From Ichthyophonus hoferi (lineage: Eukaryota; Opisthokonta; Ichthyosporea; Ichthyophonida; Ichthyophonidae), in assembly GCA_002751075.1 (NCBI GenBank), contig NAOQ01000174.1, positions 46,731-61,462 of the forward strand: DNA of 14,732 nt, read 5' to 3'. The position numbers were made by a program, and so were the translations under genes. Positions 10,262-14,732 of the stretch are shown here, one piece after another; positions within the stretch are counted from its first letter, which is position 1, and each line of letters begins with the position of its first letter. The notes beneath the pieces were generated by a model. That model was given only the letters and a program-made list of their open reading frames with translations, was not told the origin of the DNA and made no database searches.

Positions 10262-10678
10262 TATAGCAATCTGTGGTAGTCCTAATAACCTGTCCACAGT
10301 CTTCAGGGTTGCCAATTGGGTGTTGCATAATAAGACTAAATATATATATAAATTATGATACTTTTTAACAAATAAATGAATGCAAAACTTTGTGTGTCAC
10401 AAACGTATTTGTATTTACTTGTATCAGTATTGTACGCCTATACAGGCGCGTGGGGTTGCCGCGTATGCCCTGATGTGCTGGGGTATTTATTGGTTCTTTC
10501 CTTCCCCTTTTATCCTTTTCCGACCTTGGTTTATCACGGGTGTTAATTGTAACTGCTGTATTCATCAATGTAAATGGGACCGACCAAAAAGATCTCTGTT
10601 GACAAATCAATTTACCTGGTTAAGAACTCCAAGATGGGCCGAACTACGTGTTCATTTGGAGTTAACGGTCTTGCAACA
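10262..10678 (-). repeat. 5' LTR of the copia-like fossil
   Basis: This LTR is about 417 bases long, starts TGTTGCAAG on the minus strand and is followed one base later by the copia-type primer site. It aligns with the 3' copy at both ends and in a middle block near 10441-10467. The exact end is uncertain by a few bases because the two copies differ there. Confidence 0.7.
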
Positions 10679-12314
10679 TGCATCAATCAACAGAGAGATT
10701 TAGGAGCAGCTAGCTAGAGTTTTATTCTGCCGTATAGCTTACGATAACAGCCATAGAGAACTCAGTACAACATATATTGGTTTTATTTCCAATAATTATA
10801 TTATACTATATTAAAATAATTGAACAGGATATTTGCTTATTTTATTTTATTTGATTTGTATTTATACCAATTTCTAAAATTGCAAACGTCCACCTATACT
10901 TACTTATGAGTAAGTAATACAAAATAATAGTTGAAATACTAGGTTCAAAAAAAAAAAGAAGAATGAAAAGGCAGAATAAAAGTCGCAGGTACGCAAGATC
11001 TTCTCACATATATATTGCAGTGCGTTTCACAAACGGAGTATTATAGTTATGTGGTACGATTAATCGTATTAGTTTGTAATTCATTTGGGGTCAACGCGAT
11101 CCTATCTATGATGGTTATCAAATATGCCAATTCTATATAGATACATGAAGCAGGAATCATGAAATAATTGCCAAAGATATTGCTAAAGCCTAAACTGGGT
11201 TTATATAAAAAAGGATAGAGTAATAAACCTCCCTGTATTTTGATTTAACTAAGCCGCCTTCAGAACATTAATCATCTTTTCTGTGGACTTGATTGCATAA
11301 TATATTATTCAGTACTTAGTCATATTTAGCCAATGAAAATCAATAGATATATATGACAATCTAGATAAAAAGACTTAAAATATAATAACCATGTATTGCA
11401 CGTATTATATTATGATTAATACGTTAAATGGTTCCTTATGTGTTTATGTATTCATACTATTATATAACATATACTTTATTTTTTTATTATCTGCTATAAT
11501 GATATTTCTGTATTTAGAACGATTTGCGATTAATCTACTTACAATCTACGCTATGATCAATCTTCAATCATATATTTCATTGGCCATATTTTTTCTTTGA
11601 TGTTAATCGCACATTTTTATTTTAGGTCTAGTTCTATTTTTACTAACCCTGCGTGCATATATATAGAAACCAATAGTAATATACATTTAACTTACAAATA
11701 TTTTAAAATTTAAACACACCATGATCGCGCTGAGCCATGAGCCAAAGCAATCTGTTCTGTTATTTTGGCTGCTAAGATTTGTTATTAAATTATTAAATAA
11801 TATATACCTTACTATATTTTCTTATATATTATATATAACATGTTTTCATCTATCTTAGGTTAACATTATTAAAGACGTTTTTCTTTAGTTTTTATAAACC
11901 ACAATGGGATATATAACTAATATAACTATATATATGTATGTGTATATAGAAGATTATACAACATAGCTGTAGTGTTATGGTATTTGTTTTATCAATGTCA
12001 GAACATCAACATTATCTATACAACAGTTGATAATATATTATACAACAGTTGATATTTAACCAGGGTTATTTTTGTTAGTATTTTTTAGTAGAAGAAGATA
12101 TCTTAAAACATATATAAACTTGAGTATGTGGATAGAACCACAGTAATAAAGGATAAACACTAGACTCTATATATATATATAAACTGCTAAAAATATACAT
12201 TAGCATAAAATTCATATAGTTATTATTGCTTTATAGCTGGCTCAAAGTACATGAATATTATATATTCTATATATTAGTATATATTTATATAGGCACATGT
12301 CATACATGTTATAC
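10679..12314. other. AT-rich spacer with no supported gene
   Basis: Mostly AT-rich sequence with stops in every frame. A 69-codon plus-strand frame at 11391-11600 is very AT-rich, hydrophobic and low-complexity and is not credited. Three small islands are less AT-rich: about 10980-11110 (with a perfect 14-base palindrome at 11055-11068), 11235-11275 and 11715-11760. The last two could be small minus-strand exons, but each is supported only by weak splice-like borders. A run of A at 10949-10959 is followed by AAGAAG. No RNA gene is recognised. Confidence 0.5.
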
Positions 12315-12362
12315 TTTGCAAAGGCTTGTGGCTAGAGTCACAGCCAATAGTACTAAAATCAT
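12315..12362 (-). CDS. Possible signal-peptide exon of a small secreted protein
   Basis: On the minus strand an ATG at 12362 with A at -3 opens MILVLLAVTLATSLCK, a typical secretory signal peptide, and then meets a donor-like GTATAA at 12314. Without splicing the frame stops two codons further on. The exon and the 70 bases before it form an island of lower AT content. An upstream ATG in the island (12399) is closed by TGA after three codons. Downstream islands on the same strand might supply more exons but I cannot confirm any. The plus strand across this island is also open, so a chance frame is quite possible. Confidence 0.22.
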
Positions 12363-12429
12363 CTTGATGTCGAGCCCACGGTTCACTGCTTCATTGAGGT
12401 GGGTGGGTTGGGGTTTGGTTCAGGTGGTT

Positions 12430-12672
12430 TAATATTAGTGCTGGTATATTCATAATTTGTTTATAAAGTTATGGAATGTAATGTAATATAGTGTAATGCA
12501 ATGTAATTATAATGTAATATAACTTAACGTAACATTATATAATGTAATATAAATTAATATAACGTAATGTAATATAATAAGAAAGTACAAGCCAATATAA
12601 TATAATATTATAGCATAAAACTTATATAGAGCCAGTAGCCAATTAGGCATATCTATAAAGCCACATCCACCA
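12430..12672. repeat. TAATGTAATATA-type degenerate repeat
   Basis: From about 12475 to 12605 the sequence is an imperfect repeat of AATGTAATATA-like units, followed by about 70 bases of unique spacer before the octamer array. No gene is seen. Confidence 0.6.
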
Positions 12673-13112
12673 ATACACTACCGCACTACCACACTACTAC
12701 ATTTACAAACTACTACATTTTCGTATTACCACTCTGTTATACTACCTTTCTACCTTACTAACATACTACTACACTACTACACTACTATATGTATGACCAT
12801 ATTACTATACTACCATACTACTACACTACCATACTACCACACTACTATACTACCATACTACCACACTACTATACTACCATACTACCACACTACCACACTA
12901 CCATACCACCACACTACCATACTAACACATTGGTATACTACAGTACTACCATACTACTATACTACCATACTACCACACTACCACACTACCATACCACCAT
13001 ACTACCATACTAACACATTGGGATACTACAGTACTACCATACTACTACACTACTATATTGCTATACTACCATATTCCTATACTACCATACTACCATACTA
13101 CCACACTAACGT
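12673..13112. repeat. CTACYAYA octamer satellite with an 88-bp higher-order unit
   Basis: About 440 bases are built from an 8-base unit, chiefly CTACCATA, CTACCACA and CTACTATA; the left edge is more degenerate. A distinctive interruption (ACTAACACATTGG followed by ATACTACAGTACT) occurs at 12921 and again at 13009, exactly 88 bases or eleven units apart, showing that a larger block was duplicated. Two overlapping frames stay open here and read as repeated TTILPYYH-like peptide; they follow from the repeat and are not genes. The array ends about 36 bases before the PPR start codon. Confidence 0.85.
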
Positions 13113-13148
13113 ACACCAACCATCCTCCTATGCACAGGTTAACCTAAT

Positions 13149-14732
13149 ATGTGGCTGGTCGTATCCACTAGGAGATCTTCATTGATCCCTCGATGTATAT
13201 ACAAATACAACCTACCTGTAACCTGCACTCCTCCCCCCCCCTCTTCCTATCGTTCATTGACCAGTGCACCACCCAAACTATCAAGCGAGCCAGTGAAACA
13301 TATCTCTTTCCATACACCTACACATACACATATACATACACCATTGACTACATCTAGACCTATACCACTAAAGTCTGTAAGTGTAAGCATACAAAGTAAT
13401 ACAAGTATAAATGCGCATCCCGACACACCTACCTATTCAGACAATTTTATTTTAATGGACCCTCCCACATCCAATTTACCAAGGGAAATTTACCCATCTC
13501 ACTCTCCCTCACATACCTATATTAAATCCAAGCAAGGTTTATTACGGATGGAAGACGTCAGCGGTATATTACATGCAGGTAGATATGAAACCGTTCAACT
13601 ACTGCAATTACTGGATCGTGTGGATCCAGGCCAGATTCTCCATCTGCTCCGCCTATTCCTGCGGGAAGGCATCCTGTTATCCTCAGCTATCATAGATAAA
13701 GCTATGCGTATAAGTGCTTTGACTGGTTCTAAATCGTGGATGCAGATTGCGTTGTTGTCAGCAAGAATGTGTGCCAAGTACCCTAGTTTGACTGGTCTAA
13801 TATTCATGGCAAGACATGATAGGTTATGTATCACGGCACTGTTTGTCTCCTTGGAGTCCTTAAAAGGGGAAGGGATTAAAATTCCCTTTCACTTTTATAA
13901 TGCCGCGTTAGCAACTTTGATTGATGTAGGGGATGTTAAAATAGCTTTGGAATTTGCCTTTTTTATGAAGGCCAATGGCAAGGTGGTGCCACAAAAGGTC
14001 ACTGCTCAATTGGTGGAACAGGTTATGATAAACCAGCCAGGTTTAATACGCCAATTAGAAGAGGGGGAATGGATGGATGCTAAGACATGTGTGAAATCTA
14101 TAGATAGCTTATTGACTGCTTCTCATTTTAATGCGATGGTTACATTGGTACGATTTATGGATACTAAGGGATTTAAAGCTCCAGATCATGCAGTGGAAAA
14201 GGCTATTATACATTTTGCCTCTAAAGCCAGTGTACCTGAAACCCAATCACTTCTGCTACATATCATTCACCATCATGCTACAAGTCCACTCCATTCGTCA
14301 ACGATAAGATTAGTTTTTGACATTTTGATTGATGCAAAACAATTTGAACAACTTCCACTGGTCCTACCGGCATTAGAAGGTAAAGGAGCAACTATCACCT
14401 ATGATATGTATATGATTCTGTTGGATCATTATCACGGACCCCTTGCACAAACCTTAGTTGAGCGAATGATAAAGAAGGGAGTGAAGGTAGATGGGAACGT
14501 GTTGCTATTATTAGCAAGAGCTCATATTCAATCAAAGAACATTGCTGCTGCCCTTCCCGTCATTCATTCGATGAAATCACTCGGCGTAACTATGACAACA
14601 GTGGATCTAGTAAAGGGATTGGAAGCAATAGAAAGCAGTGATGTAGCGGCAGGTCATGTGACAGAGATTCTCCAATTGGATGTTACGGGTACGGCAGGAC
14701 CAATCAAATATGATCCACAGGTTCGTGCAGCT
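13149..14732 (+). CDS. Mitochondrial pentatricopeptide-repeat (PPR) protein, 3' end outside the window
   Basis: One uninterrupted frame of 528 codons runs from ATG at 13149 to the window edge; an in-frame TAA lies just upstream at 13140. The start MWLVVSTRRSSLIPRCIYKY has six basic and no acidic residues in the first 46, a typical mitochondrial presequence, followed by a low-complexity proline/serine/threonine linker to about residue 122. Helical repeats follow. The clearest PPR unit is residues 246-282, with FYNAALATLIDVGDVKIALE and then FMKANGKVVP; others are near 412-447 (ITYDMYMILL, RMIKKGVKVD) and 448-482 (ALPVIHSMKSLGVTM). PPR proteins bind single-stranded RNA, usually organellar transcripts. 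I cannot assign an ortholog. A later ATG at 13455 would remove the presequence and is less likely. No introns are seen, unlike the neighbouring transporter gene. The promoter would lie in or beside the octamer satellite. Confidence 0.85.
   Translation, partial: MWLVVSTRRSSLIPRCIYKYNLPVTCTPPPPSSYRSLTSAPPKLSSEPVKHISFHTPTHTHIHTPLTTSRPIPLKSVSVSIQSNTSINAHPDTPTYSDNFILMDPPTSNLPREIYPSHSPSHTYIKSKQGLLRMEDVSGILHAGRYETVQLLQLLDRVDPGQILHLLRLFLREGILLSSAIIDKAMRISALTGSKSWMQIALLSARMCAKYPSLTGLIFMARHDRLCITALFVSLESLKGEGIKIPFHFYNAALATLIDVGDVKIALEFAFFMKANGKVVPQKVTAQLVEQVMINQPGLIRQLEEGEWMDAKTCVKSIDSLLTASHFNAMVTLVRFMDTKGFKAPDHAVEKAIIHFASKASVPETQSLLLHIIHHHATSPLHSSTIRLVFDILIDAKQFEQLPLVLPALEGKGATITYDMYMILLDHYHGPLAQTLVERMIKKGVKVDGNVLLLLARAHIQSKNIAAALPVIHSMKSLGVTMTTVDLVKGLEAIESSDVAAGHVTEILQLDVTGTAGPIKYDPQVRAA

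Larger units (their letters stand above)
9144..10678 (-). mobile_element. Short Ty1/copia-like LTR element, fossil
   Basis: The parts fall in the order expected for an LTR element on the minus strand: 5' LTR at 10678-10262, copia-type primer-binding site from 10260, an internal region of about 600 bases, a polypurine tract (AATGGGAG) at 9667-9660, and 3' LTR at 9659-9144. Both LTRs begin TGTTGCAAG and share GATTGCTA at the far end. The primer site GGTTATGGGCCCA is the one known from Drosophila copia, which primes on a half-molecule of initiator tRNA-Met. I see no gag or pol frame, so it is broken or a non-autonomous TRIM-sized derivative. No convincing target duplication is visible. The LTRs are about 85% alike over their best 75 bases and differ in length, so the insertion is old. 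ORFs crossing it are not credible genes. Confidence 0.72.

Noticed and set aside
9096-10703. Several 60 to 107 codon frames on both strands
   Set aside because: They overlap the LTRs and interior of the copia-like fossil and match no recognised family.
11391-11600. 69-codon hydrophobic plus-strand frame
   Set aside because: Its composition equals the surrounding AT-rich spacer, rich in Ile, Leu, Tyr and Phe codons expected by chance there.
12789-13185. Two plus-strand frames reading tyrosine/threonine/histidine repeats
   Set aside because: They follow from the CTACYAYA octamer array, which stays open in more than one frame; there is no independent coding sign.

Overview
The window looks like nuclear DNA of an animal or a close relative of animals, possibly a sponge-grade invertebrate. 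It is strongly AT-rich, full of microsatellites and standard in genetic code. It holds a 12-exon gene with GT-AG introns of 133 to 686 bp beside an intronless gene, plus a small copia-type LTR element whose primer-site sequence resembles an animal-type initiator tRNA-Met. The lineage call is inference; no ribosomal or mitochondrial marker is present.

Layout. 1-1620 is AT-rich low-complexity DNA. 1631-1894 (minus) holds a possible first exon of an unrecognised gene. 2724-8633 (minus) is a complete SLC39A7/KE4-type zinc transporter gene (ZIP7). I assembled it by hand from 12 exons that join in frame to 465 codons plus stop, with signal peptide, a histidine-rich region encoded by a 36-bp minisatellite, HNFTDG and [10 protein letters not shown]. 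8634-9143 is its upstream region. 9144-10678 (minus) is an old, short Ty1/copia-like element: two LTRs, a copia-type primer site and a polypurine tract, but no gag or pol frame that I can see. 10679-12670 is mostly AT-rich and featureless, with one possible signal-peptide exon near 12362. 12673-13112 is an octamer satellite. From 13149 to the right edge (plus) runs the open 5' part of a gene for a mitochondrial pentatricopeptide-repeat (PPR) protein; its end lies outside the window.

How the parts relate. The transporter and the PPR gene are transcribed divergently and I see no functional link between them. ZIP7 is known to release zinc from the ER/Golgi to the cytosol; mitochondrial PPR proteins bind organellar RNA. 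The most unusual observation is beside the 5' LTR of the copia-like fossil: a sequence matching the whole 39-nt 5' half of initiator tRNA-Met, not only the roughly 15-nt primer site known from copia.
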